Shown in pieces: positions 1 through 11,085 of a stretch of 64,000 nt of DNA. Below the pieces are notes generated by a model, which worked only from the letters and a program-made list of their open reading frames with translations, searched no databases and had not been told where the DNA came from. The first letter of the stretch is position 1, and every line of letters begins with the position of its first letter. Position numbers and translations under genes: made by a program. The DNA comes from Xiphophorus maculatus. Its lineage: Eukaryota > Chordata > Actinopteri > Cyprinodontiformes > Poeciliidae. The stretch lies in the NCBI RefSeq assembly GCF_002775205.1, contig NC_036453.1:12666594-12730593 (forward strand), in the 5' to 3' direction.

Positions 1-62
1 CGTTGATGTGTTTGTCCCTTCTGTATTCCTTTGTGTCGTCTCTTTTCTTTTCCCGAATGATG

Positions 63-168
63 GGTGTCAGAGGTTACTAGCACTTAACACCAAAATGAAG
101 GTATTCAGCGATGCAAGAAATGAAACATGGCTGTCTGCGGTGTCAGAGGTTACTAGCACTTAACACCA
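63..168. repeat. Pair of 30-bp direct repeats near the pol/env border
   Basis: The same 30-base word starting GGTGTCAGAGG and ending TTAACACCA occurs at 63-92 and 139-168, a spacing of 76 bases. It lies just past the pol C-terminus. It may be a local duplication inside the retroviral remnant. No function is inferred. Confidence 0.8.
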
Positions 169-379
169 GCAGCAGTAAGGTCATTTATCCTCATTCAGAA
201 AGTTGCGTGTCGTCCTCCTTGGTATGTTGTTCTGTCGACTGCTGGACGAATTCCTCCCCGTCAGGATGAGTGTCCTCTCAAGGCTCCGGTACCCGTTTAC
301 ACTGGCTGGTGTGAATCCACGTTGCCCGCTCTGCAACCTTAACAGCCGTAACTGTGACGAGTAGCACTTGAAACAGTCC

Positions 380-1320
380 CTACCAGCGTTTGGAGTTCCA
401 ATGCGTCCTCCGAAAGTCTTTCACCATGACCCAATCACCGGGTTTGATGGCATGTAGTGGAGTCTCGGCAGGACATGGCAATGCGTCTTTCACCGTCTGA
501 AAAACTTGAGAAATCACATTCGACAGGTTTTGACAGTAAGACAACTTTGCATCATCACGGACAGAAGTGGAAGGAAGGACCTTTCTCTGAGGCCGTAAAC
601 CCAAGTTAGGAGATCTGCCAAACAGGATTTCAAATGGACTGAGGTTAATCCTGGCTCTTCTTTGCATCCTCATATAAGTCAAAACGATTGGTAGGGCTTT
701 AACCCATGACAGACCTGTTTCCTCACAGCATTTAGCTAGTTTGGTCTTTAAAATGCACTCTGTGGGTAATACCCGCAGTGAGTTTTTAGAGTCGTACCTA
801 AAACTTTCCCACTTCAGTTAATGCAGCATTAACAAAGTGTGTGCCATTGTCACTGCTAATCCTGTCAGGAATACCCCATCGTGGAATCATTTCAGTCAGC
901 AGAGCTTTAGTTACGGTGTGACTGTCCACATGCTTTGATGGTAAAGCTTCCACCCATTTGCTAAACATGTACAAGCAAAAATTTCTTCCCCTCAGCAGGG
1001 GAAGGTTCAATAAAGTCCATCATCAAATAGTTAAAAGGTCTGTCAGGTGGAGGCTGTGCAGCCTGAGATGCGCTCGCACCTCTCCCTGTATTGTGTGTTG
1101 CACAAATCATGCATGTTTTACAGTGTCTTTGTGCAAAAGAACTGAATCCTTTTGTAAACCAGTGTGCTGTAAGTGCAGCAATCATTCCAGACTTTGAAAC
1201 ATGGTCAAAACCATGAGTCAGTTTTGAGAAGTGTGGGAAAATATGTTTAGGAAGGCACGGCTTGCCATTTGGACCCATCCATATTCCATTTTCATAAACA
1301 GCCCCTGAGGATTTCCATTC
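380..1320 (-). pseudogene. Retroviral integrase remnant
   Basis: The frame 1278-961 shows an N-terminal HHCC zinc-binding arrangement (H-F-S-K-L-T-H then C-K-T-C) followed by the start of the core domain. A second frame (1010-798) contains SDNGTHF, the second catalytic Asp region of the DDE core. The frame 682-380 contains SPFEILFGR and a C-terminal PGDWVMVKDF DNA-binding/chromatin-contact stretch. Three frames are needed, so it is inactive. The enzyme would insert viral DNA into the host genome. Downstream codons to about 170 resemble the pol C-terminus. Confidence 0.85.
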
Positions 1321-1700
1321 TTGACGTTCCCCAGGGATCTTTGCCTTTTTTTACAGGACATATTGGTGAGCGAACTGGAGAGTTATTACAGGGAACAATG
1401 ATGCCGGCTTTTTGTAGAGCTTCAAAAAGACGTTTTATGCCTTCAACAGCTTCAGGTTTGAGGGGATTTCAGGGTAATAACTTGTTCACACCCTTTAATT
1501 AGACCTACATCATATTTGCTTTTAGCCCAAAAGTCATCAGGAACTTTAGACAGCGCTTTTGGTAGTGAAGACAGATCTGTGTGAGATAAAAAGCATGTTC
1601 CAAAATTTAGGTCTGTGGTAGGAATCAATTCCACAGTTTTTTGACAGTGCACTGCACAATGAAACAATTTTTTGAATGCCGACATGCGTTCAGAAAACAT
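1320..1700 (-). pseudogene. N-terminal fragment of retroviral reverse transcriptase
   Basis: The minus strand from 1700 encodes the pol segment just before and at the RT fingers, including KYDVGLIK and, after a frame break near 1460, an LQKAGII and SPVRSPICPVKK stretch. Homology stops near 1320, and the next codons belong to the integrase block in another frame. The palm motifs (catalytic YxDD) and all of RNase H are absent. The element is therefore internally deleted and could not reverse-transcribe on its own. Confidence 0.75.
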
Positions 1701-1975
1701 TACATTTGGGTCAGCAGGTGAAATAATCCAATCAGTCTCATTTTTACACGCATGAATAAATTATCCTACATCACTCTATTCCAATTCTTGCAATTTTGCC
1801 ACAAAAAAAACGGTCTCTGCTCAGCTGAGAGAGAGACAGCCAAACCTGCTGTGTGTGTTTTCCAAAACAAAGCAGATGTTGACAGTTTTCAGAAGGAGCT
1901 CGGAAACATCGCTTCTCATAATCACAATCAGCTCCCAATGAAACATTAGAAATGCAGCTTAATTCATCATGCTGT

Positions 1976-2470
1976 TTAATATCGGAAAAAAAGAGATATT
2001 AAAGTTTTTACTTCTGCAAGAAGTTGTTCTGAAAGAATTGAATTTGGAAGCTTCCATTTATATACATAGTTAAGAGCAGACGAGTCAAATTTCACAGCTG
2101 TGTGAGTCCAATCAGGCCGCGATGCAACTTTTACGCCCTCCGGTGTCGAGACAAGATGAATCCCTAATCGGCACATCAGATCTCGCCCTATAACATTTAC
2201 TGGGCACATATCTGACAACAAAAATGAATGTTTGAAAGAGAATCCTTGAGGAGTTTTACATGCAATAGGGGTAGTAATTATCTCCTTTACTACCTGACCT
2301 CAGGCAAACAGACAGTGACTAGACAATTCCCACTAAGTTTTGGTGGAATACTAAATTCTTTTTTTCTCACAATTGAAGATGTTGCTCCGGAGTCAACCAT
2401 AAAGGACACCTTTTTCCCTGAAATAGTCAAATCAAAAGTCGGGACGGCCTTTTATGCATGAGATGCAAAA
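1976..2470 (-). pseudogene. Retroviral protease remnant
   Basis: The minus strand encodes the aspartic-protease active-site signature VDSGAT at about 2397-2380, and downstream, at 2221-2160, a C-terminal GRD-type motif (VIGRDLMC) typical of retropepsins. It lies between the gag zinc knuckle and the reverse-transcriptase start, as expected. The frame is followed by a pro-RT linker ending in a stop at about 1976. In the virus this enzyme cleaves Gag-Pol. The catalytic Asp codon is preserved but the surrounding gene is not intact. Confidence 0.75.
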
Positions 2471-2752
2471 TGAGCATAAGTTTGCTTTTTAAGGCCAAAT
2501 TTCTCTTCTAAGTCAGAAATTGCATTTAGAATTTTGTCAAATGTGTCACTGTCAGCAAGCAGCTCTTCTTTGCCAGAAACAGGAAAAACAGGAGACTCAT
2601 TCAAATCCTCACAGTCAGCAAGCAGCTTTTCATTGCAAGGAGCAGGATCACTGACATTCACACAATTTGCTTGTATAGGTGTGTGTGTGCATTACGTTAC
2701 ACTCGGTTGAGTGCACCCCCTGAGCCGATCCGTCCTTGCTCGCCCCTTCTAG

Positions 2753-4133
2753 TCAATCTGCCATGTTCCTGTAATTCCTGGGACAGTGCCGGCGGTAATG
2801 ACCAGGCTCCCCGCAACTGTGACAAACATCAGCATCTCTGTTGTGAGGAGCGTAGCCTCGTCCTCGCCGGCCACGGCCTTGTCCTCTGGGTTGTCCTCTT
2901 TCTCTCCTCGATTGATCATAGTACATTGTAACAGCAGCCAAATGAAGTTCTTTTTCCACCTTGTCCTTTTGCTCTCTGATGCGGCTGTCCACTTGCTGCT
3001 GTGCATGTCTGGCATAACGTCTGACATCTTCCAAATGGGGTTGCTCAGCCCAACCCACATAGCTCTGTTTCAGTTTCTTTGAGATGTCTGGTAGCAATCC
3101 TTTAATTATGGCATCACAGGTAATACTTTCCCAAGGGCCAGGTGGAGCTTGATTGTTGAAAGTATCTGGCCTGGCATGGCCTCCGTATGTTGTAATGGTG
3201 TCCATAAGGCAATGAATGAAGTCATCAGTACTCCCATTTGGTTGTTGTTTTCTTTTTTATGTATAGATGGAGGCCATGTCTATTCGGACTGGAAACGTAA
3301 TATTTATGGTATTTGCAAGTCCAGTGAGAATCGTTTTATAATTGTCATTGTCACTGTCATCCCAGTCAATGTTCTTTAATTGGTCCTCAGGTATGGTCAA
3401 AAAGACATGAATTTTTGCCAAATCAGTGGGTTCAAATTTTCTGGCCAGAAGTCTCCACAGTTCTGCTCCCGTAGGCCGGAATTCACGGCAGAATTCACCG
3501 AGCTGGTCAGCAAAGACAGTTCCAGAATGGAGGGGATTAGTTAGATTTTTTGCAGGTCCTCAATGTCCTGGGTGGTCCAAGATCGAAAGACGACATCTGG
3601 TCCATCAGACCCATAACCTCAACCATGGGTGCATTCAACTCAGTAGCCACGCTTGGCTTCGAAGATTGTCCTTTGTTCCTGTCTCTAGATCTGAGATCAT
3701 CTTCTCTCCTACCCTTTTTTTAACATCTTCAGTTGAAAACTTGTATTGGACGCGCCATCTTTTCATCCTCTTCATCACTGAACAGTTCTTCATCCTCAGG
3801 CACAAGAATTTCTGCCACCTCCTTAGAAGGAGCGGCAGCTGCTGCTGCAGCCGTTGTTGTTGTTGAAGGTTGAGGGACCCCAGCTGTTGGTGCAGGTACC
3901 GCTTGTCGTAGTGGTGGAATCGGGTAGGCGTTGAGGTCCGGATCCAACACAGAGAGAGCACTCAAGTCCGGGTACAGATGTGTGGGAAGAGAAGAAGAAG
4001 AAGAATTGTAAGGTGCGGGCTTAACTCCCTTTGTTTCAGATGCAGTCACAGAAGCAGAAACATTTTCAGATTTAATCATAGAAATAGAAGCATTGTCATG
4101 TCGCCCTGCTATTTTCCCAGAATCATCCTTGCA
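2753..4133 (-). pseudogene. Retroviral gag remnant
   Basis: An open stretch from about 4133 to 3729 carries a Pro-rich, Ser-rich segment with a PAPY late-domain-like motif, an alanine run and an acidic patch, as in matrix/p12-like regions. The segment 3630 to 3210 is broken, with a stop near 3265. The frame from 3205 to 2753 is capsid C-terminus, a charged linker, an Arg-Gly-rich stretch and one CCHC zinc knuckle (C-x2-C-x4-H-x4-C). At least one frame change separates the two open blocks. Gag would form the virion core; this copy cannot encode a full product. Confidence 0.8.
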
Positions 4134-4170
4134 TTAAACCATTTGTTCAGCATTTTTCTGTTGTTCCCTA

Positions 4171-4198
4171 CAGTCATTTTCCATGTAGAAAATGACTG
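4171..4198. repeat. Perfect foldback hairpin, 11-bp arms
   Basis: CAGTCATTTTC (4171-4181) and its exact reverse complement (4188-4198) flank a 6-base loop. It sits at the 5' edge of the gag remnant. Confidence 0.75.
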
Positions 4199-4439
4199 GA
4201 CTATGTAGAAGTAGTAGTGATAGTTTGTGGACTCATTTTACGCGATAAAAGATGAAACTAAAAGAAAAGGCGTTTGATAAAAGACGGCGGGAGCAGCCAC
4301 TCTATTTGCTGCACTATGATTTGGAGATGAGTTATGTTTTTTTGTAGTTAACATTTTTAACTGAATAAACATTACCACATATAGTAAATATATATAAAAA
4401 TGACATTTACATATAGTAATAAACATTTCCACATATTAC

Positions 4440-4823
4440 CTCTGATGTCCACCAGACTCTCAGTTGCCATGTCAACAGTTTGGGATTCCCTCCGTTCTTA
4501 TGTCACCGCGCTTTCTGATTGGCTACCTGTCTCATTCAACAGGCTGCGTTCTCGCTCCCAGTCAGGGAAAAACCCCACAGGCTGTGATAATCGGGCCAAG
4601 ACAATGTTGAATATGCCCGATTTTCAAACGGGCATATTCAACACACCACACACTGCAGGACGTTGTAAGATTGTCGTAAAGAAAAAATCAGGGCAAAAAA
4701 AAAAAAAAAAAAGCTTCAGCAGGAACACCAACATGCAGAAGCATTATCTGACGGTTCACCCGCCGGGCTGCAGCAAAACTGCCAAGTCTTGACAGGTCGT
4801 AATAAAAAGGTTGGGGACCACTG
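4440..4823. mobile_element. hAT-like transposon fragments
   Basis: The segment 4490-4700 shares a recognisable block (TTTCTGATTGGCT, CATTCAACAGGCTGCGTT, TCCCAGTC-GGGAAAA) with repeats at 20.7 and 22.4 kb. It includes a hairpin with 15-bp arms (about 4603-4641) and an A-run. At 4809-4823 the sequence GGTTGGGGACCACTG is a typical Charlie-type hAT terminal inverted repeat. The other end was not found, so these are truncated pieces. Confidence 0.55.
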
Positions 4824-5081
4824 CTTTACTATTTTAGAATTTGTAAAATTTCATTCATGTCACTTATATATGAATCAAAGTGTAAAAGTAAGACATCCAG
4901 TATATTAGATGGACTTCGGACAAGATGGTGGAGGGAATAGGAGTATAGTCAGTTAGCTCTCCAGAGTCGGGTAAAAATGCCCACAACAAAGTTGGAACTC
5001 GACAGATAAATCTAAAGCATAAGTGGGATAAGCAAGAGAAGAAGCCGGAAAAACTATAAAAAGCTTGGGGCTTAATGGCAT

Positions 5082-5406
5082 TAAGCCCCATCAAGATAAC
5101 AAACAACATGAGACGCTTTGAGAAAGACATGAGACCTGTGGAACACTTTTTTAGAAACCTGTCTGCTTTGTCCAGCTGGCGCTCTGTGCACATGACTGCC
5201 TGTTTTTTCTTCATCTACATGTGCACAGTGTGGCATGGCTGGACCTTTTCTTTCGTCCTGCTCTTCATGATTCTCCAGCTTTCTGTAAATTATCTAATTT
5301 CCAAAGGCTGGAGGATCGAGTGGAGCATCATACCCGACATGGGTGAGCCAGTGAAACATCTACAAGAGAACCTAAATATGGTTCAGATGTTCCACTGGAT
5401 TGTCAA
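5082..5406 (+). pseudogene. GRAMD4-like copy A (truncated)
   Basis: The plus strand encodes the conserved NMRRFEKD - RPVEHFFRNLSALSSW - first membrane segment - WRIEWSIIPDMGEPV stretch of the GRAMD4 family. It starts mid-gene and stops at 5406, where a transposon end (CAGAGGTGGGGACTCGAG) interrupts the FHWIV stretch. It lacks the N-terminus, second membrane segment and GRAM domain. It is nearly identical to copies B and D, so the duplication is recent. Confidence 0.8.
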
Positions 5407-5590
5407 CAGAGGTGGGGACTCGAGTCGTTAAAATCACGACTTGAGACTTGACTTGAAAAAATGCTCAAAGACTCAGACTTGACTTTGACTTTCATGCCAT
5501 TGACTTGGGACTTGACTCGACTTGAAGCTGTTTACTTGAAAAGACTTGATATCTTTTACTCAAAGTCTTAAAATTTAAAACACATATTTA
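5407..5590 (+). mobile_element. Truncated DNA transposon end separating GRAMD4-like copies A and B
   Basis: The sequence begins CAGAGGTGGGGACTCGAG and continues with repeated ACTTGACT/GACTTGA words, as in a known type of fish hAT-like element. Only one terminus is visible; the right end fades into AT-rich DNA before copy B. The insertion point is inside the copy A reading frame. Confidence 0.55.
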
Positions 5591-5599
5591 TAAAGTTTT

Positions 5600-6432
5600 A
5601 TAAAAACTGTTTTAGAGCTTTTTTGGACAACTTCCATTTCCACCAGGGGGCGATTGAGGAGAGAGAGGACGGATTAAACCCCATGAAGATGACCCACAAC
5701 ATGAGACGCTTTGAGAAAGACATGAGACCTGTGGAACACTTTTTTAGAAACCTGTCTGCTTTGTCCAGCTGGCGCTCTGTGCACATGACTGCCTGTTTTT
5801 TCTTCGTCCTGCTCTTCATGATTCTCCAGCTTTCTGTAAATTATCTAATTTCCAAAGCCTGGAGGATCGAGTGGAGCATCATACCCGACATGGGTGAGCC
5901 AGTGGAACATCTACAAGAGAACCTAAATATCGTTCAGATGTTCCACTGGATTGTCAAAACTGCTCAGAAAACTCAGAAGCTTTTTGGAAACACGGCCGAC
6001 ATGCTTGAGAAGATAAAAAACCTCTGCATGTGGGCCCGGCCAGAGCTCACTGTTAAGATCTACGTGGGACTTTGGCTGTTTTTTATCTTCTCATGCATGT
6101 TTCCATTCCAGCTGCTGGGTTTTGTCATAGGTGTTTCTGTAGGGATCAAGATTTTTATCATTGACTTGATCTTTGAAAGGTTCCCAAAGCTGCGGCAGCA
6201 GTTTGACGTCCCCTACAACCTCTGGGCTGATTTACCCACTGACCTGCAGCTGAGGGACCCCAGAAACACCTTGCTGAGCAGGTGGATGGCCAAAGCAAAG
6301 GCCCGATGGAGCATGGCCCGAAGGAGCATTTCCAATGCTCTTCTCGGTGCCAGAAGGAGGCGCGTTTTCCCTCCACGCTCCCGCTTCATCGGGACCTTTC
6401 ATGCATGGCGACGTCGGGTATGGCGACGATAG
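5600..6432 (+). pseudogene. GRAMD4-like copy B (membrane region, internal deletion)
   Basis: The open frame from 5623 (269 codons) encodes the two membrane segments of the GRAMD4 family and an Arg-rich tail. Compared with copies A and D it lacks 42 nt (14 codons) in the first membrane segment: FFF is joined directly to VLLF at about 5805/5806, next to a TTCTTC/TTCTTTC microhomology. The GRAM domain is absent. The frame remains open, so expression cannot be excluded, but the shortened membrane segment and the start inside the exon argue for a pseudogene. The 3' flank is duplicated with copy D. Confidence 0.7.
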
Positions 6433-7160
6433 CGGACCAAAGTGTGTCCCAGGTCTCGCAGGATGACGGGAGCAACTGCTTTTGGAAAAGCGTTTCATGT
6501 TCAAGGAACAACCAACGGATGTCTGTGGGAAAAGGTAAGAAATGAAGTCACACTTGACGTTACGGTTTCTCCAGCCCCTCCTCTTGAACATGATTAAGGA
6601 ACTTTTGGAGAGGAGCTAAAAATAACAAATTCGGAAGATGAAAAAATCCCAGAACAAATCATTATTGACCATTTCGAGTCTGGAGAAATCTGATTGGGAC
6701 TGAACATGTGTCCTGATGTGTTCAGTTAAATAAAATTATGGGATTGAAAGGTAAAAAGATTTGACAGGTTTCCTGTTTGCAGGTTTCTCTCCGGCTTCCT
6801 GCCACAGTCTGAAATAAAGGCTGTTTAGTTAATTGGTCTCTAAATTGTGCTTAGGTGTGATTAAAACATTTCTTTTCTTTGAATAAACCGTTTGCCTGGG
6901 TCTGAATTCCAGCCTGGGTTCTTCTGTCTTCATGGGGTTTGCATTTTCTCCTAGTGCATTAGTGGGTTCTCTCCGGCTTCCTCCCAGAGTCCAAAAAAAT
7001 GATTGTTGATTTATTTTGCTTGTCTAGTTGACCTTTGCTCCATGTCTTCTCCCCTCTCTTTTGTTTAAAGCAGTTTTGACCAAAACTACTTTTAGCAAAT
7101 GTCAAACATACATTTTTGTGATTACATTTAGTCATTATTTCAGCTTGACTCATGCAGAAC
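6433..7160 (+). repeat. Duplicated 3' flank shared by GRAMD4-like copies B and D
   Basis: The sequence after copy B matches 24,151-24,860 after copy D over about 700 bases, including the FWK-coding tail, a GGTAAGAAATG word and the GTTTCCTGTTTGCAGGTTTCTCTCC stretch. The end of this flank (7,130-7,180) also matches the 5' flank of copy D (about 23,175-23,225). The gene copies therefore arose as duplicated genomic units including flanks, not as separate insertions. Confidence 0.75.
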
Positions 7161-7188
7161 TGCTCTGATCGTTTCCATAGCGCCCAAA

Positions 7189-8770
7189 ATGCTGAGGTGT
7201 TTTGACAAAATCCAGTTTTGGTTCCAAAGACGGGACAACTTCCTTGACTCGCCCAGCACATCGGACACAGAAAGCAGCGACGACGTCGTGACGAAAACGC
7301 GCTTCTTGCCCAGAGAGGAGGAAAAGCCAAAGAGTGATTTGAATGAGGTTAAAGGACTTCTAGAATCGCTTTACAGAAAGAGCTGAAGAAACTGAAAGAT
7401 GAGCCCCTCATAGATTCACTTAAATACAAACTGGAGAAAGAACGATCCAAAAGCATTGAGCTGGAACAGAAAGTCATAAAATTAGAAGTTCAGGATTCTC
7501 CATCTCAGTCATCAAAACCTCCATCCCCTTAACCAACAGAAAAACCTAACGAGAGCTTTGTGAATTGGCTTCACAATCGTTTCGGAGTTTACATGGAATA
7601 CTTCTGTTTCCAGCCAGAGGAGACGATTGTGGAGAGAGAGGACCCATTACGTCCCAGGAAGCTAACTGACAACATTAGACGCCTTGAACAAGATTTCAGA
7701 CCTGTGGCATACTTCATGAGCAACCTGTCTGCCTTATCCAACTGGTACTCTGTGTACACGACTGCCATTGTCTTCATTGTGTACATGTACGCAGCGTGGC
7801 ATGGCTGGACCATCCCCATCTTCCTGCTCCTGTTGATTCTCCGCCTTTCCCTAAAGTATCTAATTTCCAGAGGCTGGAGGATCCAGTGGAGCATCGTACC
7901 TGACGTGTGTGAGCCACTGGAACATCCAAAAGACAACCTAAATGTCTTTCAGATGGTCCACTTGGCTCTCATTGCTGCTCAGAAAGCTCAGAAGCTTTTT
8001 GGAAACATGGCCAACATCCTTGAGAAGATAAAAAATCTGTGCATGTGGGTCCGGCCAGAGCTCACCCTAAAGATCTATGTGGGACTGTGGCTGGCCTTCA
8101 TCTTCTCATGCATGTTTCCATACCAGCTGCTGGGCTTTATCATAGGTGTTTTTGTAGGGATCAAGTTATTCATTATTGACTTGATCTTTAAAAGGTGCCC
8201 CAAGCTACGGCAGCGCTTTGACGCCCCCTACACCGCCTGGACCAACTTACCCACCGACCTGCAGCTGAAGGAGCATGGCAACACCGCCCTGAGCAGATGG
8301 ATTGCCACAGCAAGGGCCTGAAGGAGCATTTGTAATGCTGCTCTTCTCAGTCCCAGACGAGAAGAAAGTGGCGGCTGATACCACAGCACAAAGAGAGGAG
8401 CTTTTCACGAGGCTTTCAACCTTCCGGAGAGTGAGCGCCCTCTGCCAAGTGTGTGAGAACGGCTGGCCTGCTGCCTGATAGAGACAGGAAGACCCCAAAA
8501 AAGTACATAAGTCCCAGAGTCCTGTACGTTACAGAGAACTACTTGTGTATTGAGAGCTACAGGAATAAGAGAAATATAGCCATCAAACTTAATGACATCA
8601 CTGAAGTCAAGAAGCATAAGGCTTTCTCAGTGCTACCTGGTTCTGGGATGGGGATTTCAGTAGCAATGCCTACCACCAAAAAGCCCATGTTGTTTACTGC
8701 CATGACGCACAGAGATGAGGCGTTTGATGCCATCTTCTCCCAGCACACAAAGATGGTTGAAAAGGCTTGA
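7189..8770 (+). pseudogene. GRAMD4-like copy C, near full-length, intronless, disabled
   Basis: This copy runs through the whole GRAMD4 layout without introns: an N-terminal MLRCFDK segment (7189-7386), a coiled-coil-like stretch, two membrane segments (ORF 7560-8321) and a GRAM domain (8453-8770, LYVTENYLCIES and VLPGSGMGI). GRAMD4 genes normally have many introns, so this looks like a processed retrocopy or a duplicate of one. A frameshift near 7384, a TAA at 7530-7532, the stop at 8321 and a frame change before the GRAM domain disable it. GRAMD4 family proteins are ER/mitochondrial membrane proteins linked to apoptosis. This assignment rests on motif recall, not on a search. Confidence 0.85.
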
Positions 8771-8927
8771 GCCAAAGATCCAGAGACATACAGTAGTGTT
8801 AGATCGTTCTCAACATACTGTTAAGGATCTGCGTTGCTGTCCTTCACACCATGTTTTCAAAGTAACTTAAAGTAGCTACTTTGGAGTACTGTGGAGTGAG
8901 TTCCCTGCAGTTCTTGGACATTCAGAT

Positions 8928-9134
8928 TTGTGCAGAGTAACAATGTTTAGCGTTACGAAGACGCTCGTTCCCTTCATTATCCCACTTGGTTGGGGCCTTG
9001 GATACGTGGCGACCACGGGTATGGAGAAGATAATGGACTATTACTTTCCTGGGAAGGAGTTGGACACAGTTGTCTCTCAGTTCTCTCAGGATGATGAGAG
9101 CGACTGGTTTTGGAAAGGTGTTTCAACTGATTGA
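8928..9134 (+). pseudogene. Short ORF homologous to the tail of copies B and D
   Basis: A 68-codon frame with a hydrophobic start (LVPFIIPLGWGLGYV) and the words SQFSQDDESDWFWKG. The second half aligns with an alternative frame at the end of copies B and D (SQVSQDDGSNCFWK). I do not recognise the domain. It may be a further exon-like part of the duplicated unit. It ends where LINE sequence begins. Confidence 0.45.
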
Positions 9135-9157
9135 GTGCCGCTCCCTTGTTGTAGAAC

Positions 9158-10088
9158 TCCCTTGTTCTGCTGGGGGACTTCAACGCTCACGTGGGCAATG
9201 ACAGTGAGACCTGGAGGGCTGTGGTTGGGAGGAACGCTTCCCCCCTCCCCCGATCTGAACTTGAGTGGTGTTCTGTTGTTGGACTTCTGTGCTCGTCATG
9301 GATTGTCCATAACGAACACCATGTTCAGACATAAGGGTGTCCATATGTGCACTTGGCACCAGTTTGATGATCGACTGTGTCGTCGTTTCATTGGATCTCC
9401 GGCCGTACGTCTTGGACACTCGGGTGAAGAGAGGTGCAGAGCTGTCCACTGACCACTACCTGGTGGTAAGTCGGCTCCGGTGGTGGGGGAGGATGCCGGT
9501 CAGACCTGGCAGGCCCAAACGTGTTGTGAGGGTCTGCTGGGAACGTCTGGTGGAATCCCCTGTGAGACAGAGCTTTAACTCCCATCTCCAGCAGAACTTT
9601 GAACAAGTTCCGGGGGAGGTGGAGGACATTGAGTCTGAGTGGGCCATGTTTCATGCTTCCATTGTCGAGGCGGCTTATCGGAGCTGTGGCCACAAAGTTG
9701 TAAGTGCCTGTCGCGGTGGCAACCCTCAAACCCGTTGGTGGACACCTTCGGTGAGGGATGCTGTCAGGCTGAAGAAGAAGTCCTATCAGGCCTTTGTGGC
9801 CTGTGGGACTCCGGAAGCAGCTGATGGGTACCAGCGGGCGAAGTGGCATGCGGCTCAGGTGGTTACTGAGGCAAAAACTCAGGCGTGGGAGCAGTTTGGA
9901 GAGGCCATGGAGAAAGACTTCCGCACGGCTTTGAGGCAATTCTGGTCCACCATCCGGCATCTAAGGAGGGGGAAGCAGTACAGCACCAACGCTGTTTATA
10001 GTGGGGATGGTGTGCTGCTGACCTCTACTCGGGACATTGTGGGCCGGTGGGCAGAATACTTCGAAGACCTCCTCAATCCCACCAACAT
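9158..10088 (+). mobile_element. LINE fragment, copy 1 (endonuclease and linker)
   Basis: The plus strand encodes an APE-type endonuclease end (LLDFCARHGLSITNTMFRHKG) and, in the 9337-10161 frame, the endonuclease-RT linker (RVCWERLVESPV, GGNPQTRWWTPSVRDAV, SGDGVLLTSTRDIVGRWAEYFEDLLNP). A frameshift near 9360 removes part of the endonuclease. Homology ends at LLNPTN near 10,088, followed by A-rich DNA, so the RT core is missing. It is the same family as copy 2 at 25.7-29.3 kb, a fish LINE of the L2/jockey/I-like group; the clade is uncertain. Confidence 0.85.
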
Positions 10089-10598
10089 GAAAAAATTAAA
10101 TAAAATAAATAACCCAGTCTTTTCGATGTGTCTGTCAAACGTTCATTCAATGTTTGTTTAGTCTTTTCAATGTGTGTGTCAAATGTTCATTCAATGTCTC
10201 ACAGCTAGTGACCAGTCGGGTCACCATATACCAGTTCACTTGGACCTCTGGGCTGGGACTCGCCATCCCAAGTTCTGGAGAGGATGATCTTGACCTGGAA
10301 CAAGGCCAAAGTAAAGCATCTTAAAATACAGGATGCTAATATCAATAAAGCTTAAGCTACAATTCAAAAAGATCTTTCATCATTTCTCAAGTTTTTTCCA
10401 TGTTGTACAACAATATTCAAGTTATCAGAGTTCAATATTACCAACACATCAGTAAAACTAAAGAAATTAGCTTTCTATCTATCTATATATTCAGATATAT
10501 TTATATGAATATATTATATGTATATATAATAAATATTTTTAAATTAAATATAGTATATATTATATCTGAATATATATATATGTATATATATATATTCA
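10089..10598. other. Non-coding, AT-rich spacer
   Basis: Contains A-rich LINE-end sequence, a GTGTGTCAAA(T/C)GTTCATTCAATG duplication (about 10,120-10,195) and a run of TATATA words from 10,480 to 10,600. No gene was recognised. Confidence 0.6.
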
Positions 10599-10740
10599 GA
10601 TTCAGAATTTCGCACAAGACCTCTTTTAATACAGTACACGGAGCTTCAAATAAAAGGGGTTCTTTAATTTAGAAAAAAAAAAAAAAAATTTCCCTCTGAG
10701 TTGCAAAAAATGAAAAGAATGAGGTTCAATATATGGAAAA
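10599..10740 (+). repeat. Dispersed repeat, copy 1 (pair at 13,699-13,843)
   Basis: About 140 bases (TTTCGCACAAGACCTCTTT ... GAGGTTCAATATATGG) with an internal A-run recur almost unchanged at 13,699-13,843 in the same orientation, 3.1 kb apart. They could be dispersed repeat ends or terminal repeats of one element. The flanks beyond the match are not alike. Confidence 0.75.
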
Positions 10741-11049
10741 AATATATATATATATTTCTATCTATAACACTATATTTAACATCAGAATGTGGATTAGAAC
10801 CTCACATTAGCTCTGACCTACTCAGAACAGAAAGTTCCCAAGCAATGCCAACAGAAAAGCACATTACAGCACCATGAACCATGAATTAGCACCGTTGAAA
10901 TATTGGAACATGTGCTAATAGAAAAATAAGTGCAACTACATAGAAAAAACACAACATACACAATAATAATAAAATCTTACAATACAATTTTATTTTTATT
11001 AAATTTGATCAGTTACTCGGTATTTTATCCAATTTTCAGCGAATTTACT

Positions 11050-11085
11050 GAGCCAACTGCCAAGCGCGTGCTTGGCAGTTGGCTC
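11050..11085. repeat. Perfect foldback hairpin, 16-bp arms
   Basis: GAGCCAACTGCCAAGC (11,050-11,065) and its exact complement (11,070-11,085) enclose a 4-base loop. No miRNA or terminator assignment is made. Confidence 0.85.

Larger units (their letters stand above)
1..4133 (-). mobile_element. Degraded endogenous retrovirus, gag-pro-pol, minus strand
   Basis: Minus-strand reading gives retroviral gene order from right to left: gag with a zinc knuckle, an aspartic protease, the start of reverse transcriptase, then integrase. Every part has stops or frameshifts, and most of reverse transcriptase plus RNase H is missing. No LTR or primer binding site was recognised on the right, and the left side is cut by the window edge, so envelope content is unknown. 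Motif style suggests a class I or epsilon-like fish retrovirus; that assignment is an inference from gag and integrase motifs only. Confidence 0.85.
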
